Positions 45,570 to 59,322 of a DNA stretch of 64,000 nt are shown here, one piece after another. The stretch is from Sinohyriopsis cumingii (Eukaryota; Mollusca; Bivalvia; Unionida; Unionidae), in the NCBI GenBank assembly GCA_028554795.2, contig CM068839.1, positions 86,263,540-86,327,539 of the forward strand, written 5' to 3'. The notes beneath the pieces were generated by a model, which saw only the letters and a program-made list of their open reading frames with translations, was not told the DNA's origin and did not search any database. The stretch's first letter is position 1. Every line of letters starts with the position of its first letter. The translations under genes and the position numbers were made by a program.

Positions 45570-45662
45570 ATTTGACTTAACTTTACTTGATTAACATGTG
45601 TTATTTACACTTAGAAAATAGAAAACAAAACACGTTACAAAATACCTCAATTTTGTTATATT

Positions 45663-45735
45663 TTGTCGGTCTGACAGATTTTTTTTCGGTCTGACAGATT
45701 TTCAGGTTTTGTCAGACCGAATGTCTGACACTTTT
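45663..45735. repeat. Right subterminal repeats of the hAT element
   Basis: GTCGGTCTGACAG, CGGTCTGACAG, GTCAGACCGA and GTCTGACA occur within 75 bp of the right inverted repeat. Confidence 0.7.
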
Positions 45736-45756
45736 TTTTAGCTTTCGGGAAGTCTG

Positions 45757-46147
45757 ACATGTCCCAGTTAAATTTGATATTTAATGTTATTGCTGTCAGA
45801 TAAAAGACAAGTTAAACTCATAATATTTAATATCATTATGTTGACAATTTTTATAGCACCACATTTCTATGATTATGACAAGCCATGTTCTTTCCTTTCT
45901 GCATTCATTAACCTTAACCATGCAGCCTTTGGTCTATGTAATACTGGATGTACATAAATACATACAGTTTAACTCCACATCATCACAATCCTGACAACAT
46001 ACGCTTCAAAGGCTTTATCTGGTAAAAGGAACATTTCTTGGCATGTTGTTTAGGGTCTTTTTAAAGTGGTTCTTTTTTAATTCTGTCTGTATCCTGGCAA
46101 GTAGAAGTAACCATAGCTATTTTATCCAGGAACACAATTTTTCTGCA
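45757..46147. other. 3' flank of EXOSC7
   Basis: Noncoding; would hold the EXOSC7 3' UTR on the minus strand. An ATTAAA at about 46076-46081 (complement) is a possible polyadenylation signal about 70 bp after the stop. Confidence 0.5.
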
Positions 46148-49100
46148 CTATCTCAAAAATCCAGTCTGTTCTTTCTTCTTGCCTTTCTGTTCTTCCTGAC
46201 ATAAAACTTCCTTAAGACTTTTATTTAAAGCCTGGCCTACTCTTTTCCCCGTCTGAAAATAGTAAGGTATATAATCAGAACATGATTAGTAAACACAAGC
46301 TGACTTTTCAACAAACACAGCAATGAGAATAATAGTAATATAATGGTTGATTCAACTGTAAAAAGCCATTTTCATCTTTGTTTATTTAACTATGTGCACA
46401 AAATTTAGCAATACATCAGTGAATCATAAAGCATCATTGGTTGAAAATTCAGAGTATTGTGTATATGTTCAATATGAATATTTACAAAGCAAACATGTTC
46501 AAATATCAAACATAAATTTTTTTCCCACATCCATTAGCCTGCAAGACAAGCTCATATGGAATTCAACTAGCCCAAAAGAAGAACAACTGGACCTCTTAAT
46601 CAAATTCAATGATGACTTCTGAAAATTCAATTGTCCATGCCAACATGTAGCTGTCAGTATTGACTGGCCCTCAAAACAAACAGGTCATGTACTGGCAACT
46701 AAACTGACCAGACACAATAGTATTCAATATACAAATTGAAGTTTTAAATGTTAACAGATGTTACCCATAATTTGTATAGAATAATTCCTAATTCAAGGAA
46801 GTGTTGCTAACCACAATGCACTAAGAATACATTCCTATCTACATGTCATAATGCAAGTATTTTCATTAATAACAAATACCGGATTATGAAGACCTTTAAG
46901 TTATTACTCCACTAGAGTCTAATGTCCATATCTGTGTTTGCCGATTTGCACCTATCAGAGGCGGCAAGCTTCAAGTCGGCAAATATATAAGATAATGTTA
47001 GAATGAAGGGTTACCGCTAAAAAACATTTCAAGTTGTTTCCTTCTGAAGCACTGGTGGCTCAGTGGTTAACATGCTAGACCGGCAATAAAGTGTCTGATT
47101 TCTAAAACTGAATCAACCTGGGTTGACTACCATCATGTGTTCTAGTCAAAGGTACTTTAATCAAATTACCTCGTCACTATATAACCTACCTGTATTGAAT
47201 TACCTTGTCACTATATAACCTACCTGTATTGCTGTGCTATAAAGCACCAAACCAAGCCTCGATAAACTCATTTACTTTTTTTAAATGACTGCCTTTGCCA
47301 AATGTTCCAATTACAAGCAAATACACGATACAACATGCAATAAAAAGCTGCAGTAAAAAGTAATTGCAAACAATGAAAACTGCTTTTACTGCATGTATCA
47401 CCAAATTTGGTGTTTACAATTGTCCTCTTTATTCTATATAGAGAATATATTGCTATAAATAAAGTGATCTGATCTAGTATTACCTCCATCATTTCTTCTA
47501 CACTAGAAGGGTCTAGACTCCCTGAACCTTCCTTTTTAAGGGCTGTCACTGTTCCCTTTTCTGTTACACCCATCATCAACCTGCAGGTACATGTAACAAG
47601 ATTTTAGTAAATATCACAAGACATTTTCTCATTTCAAGTGCAATTCACTTAGCTAAGTTTGCCTGATACTTATATACTGGTTCACTTCTGGAAAAAATAA
47701 ATTCAGTTTTGTGATTAAGAATGTATTTATTTTTACTGCAATAAATTACTGGAGACAATTTTCTAAGTTTCCCCCAGTATATTTATCCATTAGTTTATTG
47801 TAAGATCTGTAAACTTCATCAGCAAAAAAATAAAACCAGTCACTGTGACCATGAAATTACAATCCCCAAACCCACTGGCCATTTCCTTACCCAAAGTTCA
47901 ATCCATACACAAAGTCTGATCCTGGTCTGTTAAGTAAAACTAATGCTTTTTTTTCAGAAAATATTTTCCTTCTTTCAGTCAGTGACCTTGGCCTTTGACC
48001 TCTTATCTCAATAGGCTTATTTCTTACCCCTGCGATCCACAATGATTAGTAACTGACGATTGGTAGAGAACTCAAGTTACTGTGTGTAATCCAGACTGGT
48101 AACACGAAAATGGACAGATGGGCAATATCACAACATTTTGTCTTATGGCAGGTACATAAAGAAACAAATTAAACTTTATCATGTAGCAATAGGTTAATCA
48201 CAAAGCACCTACTCTCTACAAATTGCTTGATATGACTTTAAACTGAAGAACTTAATGTTAGCAAAACAAAATCTGAAGAAGATAAACATATAACATGAGA
48301 AAAGGTTTAAGCTGCACACACAGCCCTTGATTATTAGTGCTATTAACATTTACAATGAAAAGTTTCATTAATCTGGGTGCCATAATTTTCCTTTTCAACA
48401 TACTATCATACATCTTTAAGAGTTAGCTATGAGAAAAGTTATGAAACAGAAAAGTTGACATTTTCATCTGGTAGAACATTGTTATGCTTGCCCCACATCA
48501 ACATTATTTCATAACTATGCAGCTTTATCACCATGACATGCCAGCAGATATTCAAATAAGTATAACAACTTTTGACATGAGAAATGTCAGTAAATGTACT
48601 TAGCATTTCAAAGAACAATTCAGACCATTTCAATTTCCACCAACTTTTGTACTAAATGATCCAATTTGGTCATACCCACTTTCTAAGGATCTAGGCAGTC
48701 ACAAAAGAAGAATGCTGATTGGCAAAAAGAGGCAAAACTTTCCAGGTCATTACCCCAAATAGATTTCAACATCAGTTATTGTCTAGACATTCTCTTCTTT
48801 ATAAATAGATTATAACAGGATGTATTGCATGAAAAATTGTGGGAATCAAAAGAGAAACTTAAAATGCTAAACTTGAATGCAAATTTGGAAATATTTTTCT
48901 TGTGAAAAGTAATGATATGCCAACTAACAGAAATGCTTTAAATCATCTTTCTAACTGAGGTTGCATGACTGAACCAAGTCATACCAAAAACTTATAAAAA
49001 TAGTATTAGCAGCTGCATCGCTTGGTGCTCAGTCATTCACAGGTTTGTGTTAGGATTGGTTGGCTTGGTGTCAGGATAATGTGACTAGGTGGGATATTAT

Positions 49101-52100
49101 ACTATATGTCTACAGCATGATGCCCCAGTGCTAGATATCACTATAAACTGTCACACTGTAGAAATCATTGCAGTATGACTAAAACTTTTAATGCTACATT
49201 AAATATCTAAATCACACACAGATGGTTATTAATGCATCAACAGCAATCACATCAAACTGACAACAAAGTCAGGGAAGCATGAAATGTGGTTAATGGTGAT
49301 CTATTTGATGGATAAGGTTGTAGTATACATTAAGATGCACCCCCTAACCAAGTTTTATGTTCCAAGTAAAGCAGTATTATACAGCAGAGAATAAAAACCA
49401 TGATGGTTATGGGCTAAGCACAAAATCTAAACATTTTAAGCCAGTTAATTGTGAAATGAGGTCTGATGTAGTATGGATTTGGTCATAATAGAGGTGTATA
49501 GAAACATCTAGTTTTCTAGTTTGGTGAGTCTCGTATGAACAAAACCTGAGAAATAAAATACAAACTTTAACCAAAATGAATAAAGCATAATATAAAGGAC
49601 AGTGACCTACTTTATAATGAGGTTACTGTACTCCTCAAGTGGTATTCCCACACCATGTTTCACAATTCCAGGCATTACAGTACACACAGTGCAAAACAGC
49701 TAAACTTAATGCAAAAACTTAACCAAGCATGTTCAGTTAATGGACATGTTTACACAAAGTAAGTACCTCGGGGCAAATCCTAAGAAACCTACTCGCAACT
49801 GTTGCCCAGGAAATTGGAAGAATAAATGTCTGATATTCAGCGAAGGCATACATATGTACATGCTTTTATCTGTGTGGATGGCAATGTTGGATGTAAAGGG
49901 TAAGCTCATAATTAATGAAAAACGTTAACTCAAATGTACTCCTAATACAATTCTTGAGCCCATAGCTGCACCCAAGAGCAACAGATGCTGAGAAAAGAGA
50001 GGGGTTAGAGTGGGGGTGAAAAGATGTTATAGGCCAAACATGAAGTATATTGGGAAAGGAGTTAATGACAAAGATGTGAGAGAATAATTGTTAGCCAAAG
50101 CTGTACTTGAATGTACCTGCTCACTGACTTTTGACCCAAATACTGTTTTGAGGTATTAAAAAAAAGAGAACACAAGCAAATAAGAAACACAAACACACAC
50201 ACATAAACAAACACACACACACATAAAAAAACAGAATAAATGAAGGAACATAAAAAAAGAATTCACCTGGCAAGACAACATGCCTCCTCTTTCTGACTTG
50301 CATCAACAACATGAGAATGGCCAATCTGAAATTATAATTCAACTAAGATCATGTACTTGTGGACATGGACAAGTGTTATTTGGTACAAAAGCTATTCAGA
50401 GTGATTAATAAAACAAACTTAATACAAAGTGAAAATGTTGATATGACCTAATATTTACATGATAACATGCCCGGATAACTCATGATCCCGCTTATAATGC
50501 AGTGTCCGGCGTGGCTCTCGCTTTTTCCCCAAAGAAAATATATTTTAAATATTTTTAAAATATGCTGAACATGAAAAAATTACGATAAGAATTGGTAAAT
50601 TAAACCTTGATACATGGCTCGTTTTATCATCGAAAATGGTGATTAATGCCCGTAAAGATAGAATCCATATTGTGAAATTTACACGTTCTAAATAAGATAT
50701 CATATATTATGTAAGTTTTTTATGATAAATATTTGTCAATACACTGTAAATAAACAGTCTGGTGAAATAGAAATCAATGAAAATTTCTGGTAAATGCTAA
50801 CAGGTGACAACAGAGAATGAAAACAAAACACTAATTAAATGTCTTGCTACGTGAAAGTCACGTTCTAATCCTTTAATTCCGTTTCAGTGTAAACATTATA
50901 ATTGCAACACATTCTGTTCTATGAAAAGATTTAAAGAGTCAATCGACTGTCACATCGAAACCCATGAGAACTTCTGTGAGAACCTAATTACATGCCGGCT
51001 TTGTTTTGATAAACAACTTGGGGAAGTGTTTGTTGCATTAACAAATCAATTATGAGAGCTGAGTTGTTTTATCACTTTGAATACGTCTTTTGTATCAAAT
51101 CAAGCAAGGGAGGTAAAAAGAAAAAAAATTCAAAGGCATGCAAATCTGAACATAAGATCTTGTGGTCACAACTGTTATCAAAATTCATTTTATTTGACCA
51201 ATCGAAAATGGTTTCACATTTTTATATGGTGACTGGAGCCACAAAATGTTGACTATGTAAAGATCATACAGTTGAGAAATCTGCGGGATTTTTCTCGGCG
51301 GCAGAGAAATCAAGGAGTAATACACAAAAATTAACTGATTTTCTTTTCAAAATGTGAAGTTACCACCATGTCAGCTAATTCTGCGCGTTGGGTAATTCTG
51401 TGCAATGATACATCATTTCTGTAAACACTGAATCACATGTGCAATGATACATCATTTCTGTAAACACTGAATCACATGTTATTTTTGTTCAAAAATCCAT
51501 TTTGTATCAAGAAAGAATGATCGTACTTTAAGTAAGGAAAGTGATCTTCATAAAGTGTACAAAAATATCCAGGGCCACAAGTGGTCTAAGGCGATCTCTG
51601 TTACAGATCACTGCCATCTCACCTGTCTGGTTGGGTTAGAGTCTCAGATTCGGCTAATGTGCATATATGAGAAAGCTTGCCAGTAGCTTCTCGTGGGTCG
51701 GTGGATCTTTCAGGGGCTATCCTGGGTTCTTCCTCCACCATTAATACTGGTCACCATGTATAGCCTATCGTGTGCTGAAAAATGGCATTAAACCCTACAA
51801 CAACAACAAAAATGTCCCGCATTTCGACTTGAAATGCATGTGAAAATGTGATTTCTAAATGTCAACATAAAGACCAACTCCATGACCTTCTTGAACTGGT
51901 AACTGAGAAAATCCGATTTACTATTATCTTTAGAATCATACAAATAAATACATTATATAAAAGAGGGAAAGGTTTACCTTAAAATACTGCATTTTAATCC
52001 AAGTTTCCAATTTTGCAAGTTGTCCCACAAGTACAAAATGTCTGCTACCCAAAGTGTCAACATGCCGTTAGAACATAAATTCTCAAGAAATTCCCCAGCA

Positions 52101-55100
52101 TATAGTCTGTTTCTAAATTCTTTAGTAATTTTTTCACCATCAATAAGATGTAAACACATTACATCCTATTCATTGTTGTTTCTCTTCCACATAATAGCTT
52201 ATATTTTTTATAAAATGTTGAACTTTACTAACTTTTTTACAAGATCAGTTTAGTTTGCTTAATATCACTTGCCATTTATTGGCATTTTACCTCGAATTTT
52301 GTAAAACTAGCTATAAAGCTAATCTAATTACTTGACTGAACTGCTGACAGAAACAGTCCAAAGTAATGTATTTCATTTCTATAGTCCGATGGATAAACAT
52401 TACATCTTTTCAGTGCTGTGCGCAGAATAGGCCAACAAATCGCGAGAGAGGAAAACAGGGGTGGTATCCCCTGTGTCCAAAATTAGTATTATTTTGAACA
52501 GAATATTCTGGTGACAATTGCCTCTTTTCAAATGGTTAGCATTGATGTATTTTATTTTTGTCAATCGGTCGAATTCGGTATGCATTTTGCTTCAGTATTG
52601 GAGACAGAAACCTTAAGTGCGCAGAAATGCCAGACAGCATTGTACATTTGTCAAGTGTCACAAACGGCAAGTATTATCGTGTTCTAATTTACGTTGTTTT
52701 AAATTTGTAGACCCATTAAATTCATGTTGGTACTGATTAACCCTTGTGATTTTTGTTTTCATTTTACTTCTACCACAATCAAATCTATCTTTCGTTTGAC
52801 AATGTTTCTCAAAAAGAGTGTCAATCTTTTGTATTAAAAAAAAATTTAGAATTTGGATCAAACAATTAAACTAGAATGTATCCAATTCAACACATAAATT
52901 AGTGATGTAGTACACAATATGTGAAGTGGTACATGTGTTAAGTGAACGGAAACCATGTGGAATAATGTTTTGATGATCTCCTCAATATACTGTAATTTTT
53001 CCTGAAACTAATGTTGCTCTAAACAAAGTATACCGTTATGAAGAGATATTTATTCACAGTTAATCTCAGCACAATTATAAATTGAGTATTTAATACTATA
53101 ACCTGCCAACACACCCACCACCCGTTTTCCTTTACGTCGATCCCTTTATTGGTTTTGGCTTTTTTTATAGGTCCCGCGATAACTCGCACCTCACTTATAG
53201 TGCGTCGATGTTTTTGGACCCCAATGTGCGCAAGTTATCAAGGGAGAGGTGTATATTCTCACAGGCCATGACATCGTTCATCATTGAACCCAACAAAATT
53301 AATCTCTGATGTTGACCTATGGATCACTAATGATCTTCAAATATCCTTTTCTAATATTTTTAGAAAATGACTGGTGTCTCCTGTCTGCTTTCTTTCTGAA
53401 AACTTGATAATGGTTGAAGATGTGTACAAGCATACATTCTGACTACTATGTCTGATCCATACCAGCATTTGTTCTCGCAGGTGAGACAACTTTGTTTCCT
53501 TCCAACTGACATTTGTTTTCCTCCAAAATATAAAAGGAAAATTATGTAAAAGATTCCACTATAAAAAAACTCGGGAATAAAATTACAACACTCAGTGCAG
53601 ATTTCACCTTGAATTAAACAAAATGCTACATGTTAAGGGAACCAAAAGAATAAAAATGAAAATAACTTGCAAAAAAAATGTTCTGAGGGGTAGAAATGGA
53701 GAAATATGTATTGCAAGAAAGAGATCAACTATCACAATATTGCATGTTACCATATATGAAAGAGCTTTTGGTGTCACTGAATTGGAAATATCCTAAATCT
53801 CCATAAATCTCAAGCATAACAGCTATTTCAAGTTTCTGATCTATGCCAAAAATAATGCTGCAAGCATGTAAATACTTCGGCACCAAAAATACAGATAATG
53901 TGTCCGAAGATGAAAAGATAAATATTAGATTTACAGAAGATAAGGTGTATGCATATTTTCTTCTTCAGTTAACAATACAGGCAATGAACTCAAATACAAT
54001 TCATCACAATTCAAATACTTCCATTTTTTTCTCTTCTGGTTTTGGACAAAAATCCTTTATAAATGCTACTTTCAGTTAGATGATCTATTGAATTGGCATT
54101 AAAAGAGATGTCATGGCACATTACCTTACTGTTGTTACTTACCTTGCTAAGTGTAACAATACAAGGAGCAGATGTGACATCTAGATGTTGGACATCAAAT
54201 GGATCATCAGACAGTTCAATGTCCACATGCCCCTCATCTTGACTGACCATAACAGTTGGAATGCTAAAAAAAGAAAGTAATTGCATCATGCAATCTGGCT
54301 GAACCTGTGTCTGTTCTCCCATTGAAAAAATGATCACCACCATCACATAATTATAAAATATGTCTCAAATCAATTTATTGTAAATTCTCTGACAATTACT
54401 TTTGAACCATATGTAAAAATTGTTGGGTATATTTTCAATTTTGTCAGAAAACAAAATATATTCATTGCTGCATTAATTATCCCTGCTGATGACAAAATTC
54501 AATAAACCTTCAAAATAATGAACCTTGCTTTTATGAACTCCTTGATATAATGAGCAACCTCTTTGGTTTCATTTGTTTGTTTTGTTTGTCTCAATGACAC
54601 ACCAAGGCAGTTAATATAGGCTGGCCTGGATGGGTACTGAAGCCCTGACCCTTGGATTACAAGTCCAACACTACCAACTGATATAACCACAGCTTCCTCA
54701 ATCACTTTGGCAACAGCAAAAACATATTTAACTATAACATAAGGGCTCTTAATAATGAATTATTCATTTACACCCAAAATTGTTCATTACAGGAAAGGAA
54801 TAGTGTAAACAAGTAAAATAAAACTGAATACATGATTTGATGTTTCAAATGTTTCTGGATTGTGCACTTGCTTGAAACTCATTTGTTCTGAATTTGATTC
54901 CTGGTGCTGATATAGGTGATCATTGATTATCATGTTTTCTATAGTTTCCTTTTCTGCAATAAACATCTTAGCCATCGATGTAGATTTTAATGGGTGTAAG
55001 AAACTGAACAAAAGATTAACAGTCAGGTGGACAGACAGGCAGACAGACAGACAATGTCAAAACTGAATGCCCCATTCATTTTTTAATGAATAATATGAAA

Positions 55101-57588
55101 ATAGTTTGTGTCATCTGAAAACAAGATAAACAAGAAAGAAGATTTGGAAACTATGATTGTATAAAGCAAACAAAAAGCAAAATGTTATTTCATATTTTTT
55201 TGTTACATATTGTAATAAAAATAAGCAAAAATTGAATAAACACATAATAAATGGTCTGGAAAATGTTTATCATTCCATAGAATTTAAATTTAAATGCACA
55301 ATCACTGCAAAAGCTTACGAAAACCTTTTGATCATGACCCCCCCCCCCCACAACCAGGCTGGAAAAAAGTACTCTTAACTGAGAAGTGGTCTGATTGCAA
55401 AGGGTAATTTTATTCATTTAATTGGCTAATGGGTCTAAACAACCTTACTTTTATAGGGAAGTGGTCTTTACTCTCGGTGGTTGCATTGGAAGATGATACT
55501 GTATATTACAAAGCTATAAACAAGCTTTAACATGCAGTCTACATATAACAAACCTTAAATTCAGATTTCAACCATACACTTTCCTATTAATTGCACCAAA
55601 AAGAAATCAACAAAATTGGGTTAAATTAGTTTCTGAAAGTCAGAGACATGCTTTTTAACACACAAAAGTGAAATACAAATTCAGTTTTTATCCTAAATGC
55701 AATAAATAAAACGTTAACACAAAACTCTACATGCAGCAAACCTAAATGTGACCTTTAAACTCAGAAAACGTGAGTACCATGAACAGCAAATTATATGCCC
55801 TCCATGTGTTTCATAGACCTGTGTAAGCACTAGTAGGGAAGTCGTGAACAAAACTCAATGTGCAGAAACCATTATTTTCTAATTAGACTTACCATGACCT
55901 CTGACCTTTAGATTCCAGAATGTACATTTTATATGACCTTAAATGCAAGCCACCCACCAAGTTTGTTCAAGGAGCCTACTGCAAGACAAAGTTATTCTGC
56001 AAATTTTCTTTGAGCCAAAATAACCTTGACCTTTGCATATTTTTTAACCTCAGAATCAATTGGCTTCTTTCATACCTTGCTGAAAGCTTTCCACACACTT
56101 TACTCAAGGTATGCAGTCTAACATATTATGCAGAAACCTGTGTTAATCTTTGCACCACAGTGACCATGACCTTTAACCCCAAAATCATAAAGCTGCTTTG
56201 TTACCAAACAGGTCATTCATATATTTTGGGGAAGGTACATGATCATCAAAACAACAACATGGTCAGATAGGGACACCATGAACCTGAAATTCTGCTTTCT
56301 TTAACCAATAATTTCTTTCAGTTGTCATCAGTATTTACTAAATGCTATACACCTCTTGTTTAAAGTTGTTTAATACTTGACATTCTATCTGGCTCATTTT
56401 GAATTAGTCCATTCCTAAATATTTAGCAGAAGTTTAAGGTCTCTTTAATGATTTCAGTTTTCAAAGATGCAAACAGTCAAACAGAATGGTGAAAAAGAAT
56501 TATAAACATACTGGCAGCAACCATGGGGTATTTATGACCACAGCAACATGATTTCACATCAAAACAATAGTTTAGATAGTTCAAGTAATGAGAAAGCAGC
56601 ATCACTAATCAGGAGATCCATTAACATCAACCTCACTTGATGTCAATACAGCATACATGGCTATCACTAAAAATAGTTGAAAGACTCCATGGAAATCAAA
56701 TGACTGCAGCTTTATTATTTATACTTTGGAACAAATTTGCCTTTTATTTGAAATGCTGAAATCAATCTGTGAGTTACAATTAAATGTGTAAACTTAATGA
56801 ACTGTGGTATTTTGTATCATGTACTAAAGGACTTTATTAAGATTTTTCTAATCCATTAAAATCCATTGCTGATGCAATTAACCAATCTTGATCTGAATCT
56901 TGTAATCCGGAATACAGACCAATACCAAAATCTCCTTATTAAACCAATCACTTATTTTTGGGTCCAAACATTTTCTTTCTTCAATTACAATCAACTTTAT
57001 ATCAGTAAACTGAAACCAATCCACTCTGAAACCAAAATAAGTTTTCAATTCCAAAAGTCAATTTTACACTAAAATTAATCCTACCAAAATGAATTTAATA
57101 AGTACATATGACTAGTTAATGGTCTTTAATCAATGGTCTTTCAACTTCCTACAGCCATTAGAACTTACATAAAACACAACTTAAAAACACCCCCAGATGC
57201 AATGAAATCCTAATTATCAGACATTTTAAAACGACTGTTATTTTATAAAAACATTTTAACATTAACTTGCATGTCAGAACATCTCATACCTAGGTCAAAA
57301 AGACAACCTCAGTAAACTGAAAACCTCTACAAACTGAAATTTCATTCTGAACAGGTTTGACTGGGTTAGTGTCAAGTCAATTGCTATCAAATGCATGCAC
57401 AGAATAAATCGCAAATGAATTAATACAATCCTAAATGCACTGAATGAAAACAATTTTAAAATAAGGAACAGTCTTACAATCTCAATACTGCGAGGTTTAA
57501 TTGACATAAAATCTTACCATGTATTATAGAGAGCTGCTTTCACAGCAACTGATGCTGCATCAAATAGGTTCCCACCACATTCAAGTAA
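46148..57588 (-). CDS. EXOSC7: Exosome complex component RRP42 (EXOSC7), last five exons
   Basis: Exons in transcript order: 57518-57588 (LLECGGNLFDAASVAVKAALYNT), 54143-54263 (IPTVMV, DIELSDDPFDVQ, CIVTLSK), 50267-50325 (IGHSHVVDASQKEEACCLA), 47484-47580 (LMMGVTEKGTVTALKKEGSGSLDPSSVEEMME) and 46148-46252 (TGKRVGQALNKSLKEVL, then a Lys-rich tail ending GFLR and TAG at 46148-46150). All borders are AG/GT and the phases join without a break. The residues match the C-terminal half of the RNase PH-like subunit RRP42, which forms part of the catalytically inert hexameric ring of the eukaryotic RNA exosome. The 5' exons (N-terminal RNase PH domain) are not in the window beyond 57588 and probably lie past 64000. 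The gene appears functional; its introns are loaded with SINEs. Confidence 0.92.
46253..47483. other. EXOSC7 intron; no other gene
   Basis: AT-rich, containing a possible SINE at 47043-47120. Confidence 0.7.
47043..47120 (+). mobile_element. tRNA-like fragment (possible SINE head)
   Basis: GGTGGCTCAGTGGTTAACATGC resembles a tRNA A-box, and CCTGGGTTGACTACC a loose B-box ~55 bp later. A ~46-bp duplication (TAATCAAATTACC...CACTATATAACCTACCTGTATT) follows at 47158-47230. It is too diverged for a tRNA gene. Confidence 0.35.
47581..50266. other. EXOSC7 intron; no other gene
   Basis: Noncoding; holds an S1 SINE at 48958-49220 and a (CA)n tract at 50195-50225. Confidence 0.7.
48958..49220 (+). mobile_element. 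tRNA-derived SINE, family S1
   Basis: Same body as 25232-25522 with about 15 % visible differences; starts 5'-truncated near GAACCAAGTCATACC and ends in AAATCACACACAG. Confidence 0.75.
50326..54142. other. EXOSC7 intron; no other gene
   Basis: Noncoding; holds the S2 SINE at 51571-51808. A 35-bp tandem duplication (GTGCAATGATACATCATTTCTGTAAACACTGAATCACAT) lies at 51400-51478. Confidence 0.7.
51571..51808 (+). mobile_element. tRNA-derived SINE, family S2
   Basis: GGCCACAAGTGGTCTAAGGCG is A-box-like. The body includes CACTGCCATCTCACC, GAGAAAGCTTGCCAGTAGCTTCT and GGGTTCTTCCTCCACCATTAATACTGG, ending in GGCATTAAACCCTACAACAACAACAA. It is flanked by AAAAATATCC and AAAAATGTCC, a near-perfect target duplication. 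The inverse copy is at 59323-59572. Confidence 0.75.
54264..57517. other. EXOSC7 intron; no other gene
   Basis: Noncoding; holds a short SINE on the minus strand near 54570-54700 and an interrupted C-run near 55339. Confidence 0.7.
54570..54700 (-). mobile_element. tRNA-derived short SINE, minus strand
   Basis: The minus strand reads an A-box-like TGGTTATATCAGTTGG, an anticodon-arm-like GTTGGACTTGTAATCCAAGG and a B-box-like GGCTTCAGTACCC, then an AAAC-rich tail. The tRNA-like head is well kept but lacks a proper acceptor stem, so it is not a tRNA gene. Confidence 0.55.
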
Positions 57589-58199
57589 CTTAAAGAAGAA
57601 ATGGATGAAAAATATGGTTTGGTTACTAATGCTGTTTATATTTCCATCAATGAAACACTCCAAGCTGAAACAGACTGTACCAAGTAGGACATACTGATAC
57701 CATATATGATCACTGATAAGTCCAACTGCAAACTGCATAGACCCTGATCTGCTGGTGCAGTATGCACTGGCAGATCTGGGTATATGCAGTTTGTTGGGAG
57801 TAATCAGCAGCACAAACAAGGTCTATGTTGTTTGCAATTGGATAGGGCTCATAAGTGATAAAATAAACAACACCAACACGTAGAATGTGTGACCGGTTTC
57901 ACTTTAATGCTTCATCAGACTGAATTCAAACTGAATTCAACATCACTGCCTATGTCATTAAATATGTTGTTTCTAAGTGATCAATGAAATAAGCAATATG
58001 ACATAAACAAGATGACGTCATAGCTTACATTTTTAACCTAATTATCTTATACTTTAACGAATAATTTACATGGTGATGTGCATATACAGGAAAGATTAAT
58101 GATATCTTAATTGTTTGATTGCTTTCTGGGCTGGGGTGTAATTAATCATTGGTAGTTATTGTTCCAAGATTCCTGTCATCATAAGCTAGAAAAGATTTT
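57589..58199. other. Upstream EXOSC7 intron; no gene seen
   Basis: Noncoding; a ~14-bp tandem CTGAATTCAAA occurs at about 57931-57950. Confidence 0.55.
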
Positions 58200-58552
58200 A
58201 ATGGGATAGTTTGGATACAGGTTCATCATATGATGTTTCGTTTAGGAGGTTATTCATATTTAGTTGTAATTTCTGGGGTTTTTTTTGTTGTTTCTTAAAA
58301 TTAAAATTATATTATTTTTATTTTTTGTTGTTTTTCTGTGTGTGTGTGCATGTACGCAGTTTACTTTGTTGTTGTGCATACTTATCTGCTTATTGTTAGG
58401 TTCCTATAGATACAAATGGTGTGTGTGTGTGTGGGGTAGACTTTATCCAGCAGGCCATATCTGTTTAGCAAGCGTTGCATATTCTGGTGGGTCTTTGTTT
58501 ATTTTGTATTCTGTGGGGGGTATCAGTTACAGACGTGTTGACTGAGATTCCC

Positions 58553-59000
58553 TTGGGATAAACTCTTGAAGAGAGTTAATTCTCTATCCCTCACATCTGT
58601 TTCTGTTATGTTCCTATAGCTATATTCGCTAGTCAGGATGAAATAGTTGTGTTTTTGTAGTATGGCCAGGTTTACCGTACATGTATAGGTGGAGGGATTG
58701 GATCTGCTCAAATTAGTACAGTCACAGACAGGGGTGGGGGTCCATTGGGATAAACTCCTTAATAGGGTTTTTGACTACTGCCTCCTCTGTGTACTGTTTC
58801 TGTGTTACTTAATTTCATAATTGGTTGATAATTAGTTGCGGTGGTGATTTTTTTTATATAATGGTAGACAATCCTGATTTAGTTAGTTTGTGATCGCAGG
58901 ATGGGGTGGTGGTTTCCATTTGGGATAAACTCTTTAATAGAGCTATGCCCGCCACCCCTTCTGCCTACTGTTTTAATAGGTTGTTGGTGGGGTTTAGTTA
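58553..59000. repeat. Three loose tandem copies in the LINE 3' region
   Basis: GGGATAAACTCTT.AA.AG at 58555, 58757 and 58921, each followed 30-45 bp on by CTACTGTTT or TCTGTTTCTGT. Spacing is about 200 and 165 bp. Confidence 0.6.
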
Positions 59001-59322
59001 ATTGCTATGTGCTTTGTGTTCTGGTTTTTTTTTTTTTTGTAATAGTAATTAGTCCTTTGTACATGTTGGTTGTTATTTTGATGGTTTGGTAGTCCATATT
59101 TTATCATTTCTAATTTGCAAGATATTATTTATGTATTGAATTATCTCATCATGTAAGTTTTTATCCTCTATGTTGTCTGTGTACAATAATTGTTTTGTCT
59201 GCAAATTCCCTATTTAATTTTTTATTTTCTGTTTTATGGCATCCCTTTATGTTTTTGTATTTGAACAATATAAAATTAAATGTCGTTTGCTATCGTATTG
59301 AGTGTTGCATAAGATACATGGT

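Larger units (their letters stand above)
41385..45756 (+). mobile_element. hAT DNA transposon, end to end
   Basis: The terminal inverted repeats CAGCCTTCCCGAAAGC (41385-41400) and GCTTTCGGGAAGTCTG (45741-45756) differ at one position. Both are flanked by ACATGT (41379-41384 and 45757-45762), a 6-bp target duplication. Both ends carry clusters of the subterminal motif GTCGGTCTGACA or its complement (41400-41490 and 45663-45735), likely transposase sites. The element spans 4.37 kb and contains an intron-split hAT transposase gene with inactivating changes. Confidence 0.85.

Noticed and set aside
47268..47483. Continuation of the ORF past the EXOSC7 exon
   Set aside because: Intron sequence after a good GT donor at 47483; the conserved protein resumes at 46252.
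54600..54700. tRNA gene on the minus strand
   Set aside because: A- and B-box-like blocks and an anticodon-like arm exist, but there is no closed acceptor stem and an AAAC-rich tail follows; a SINE fits better.
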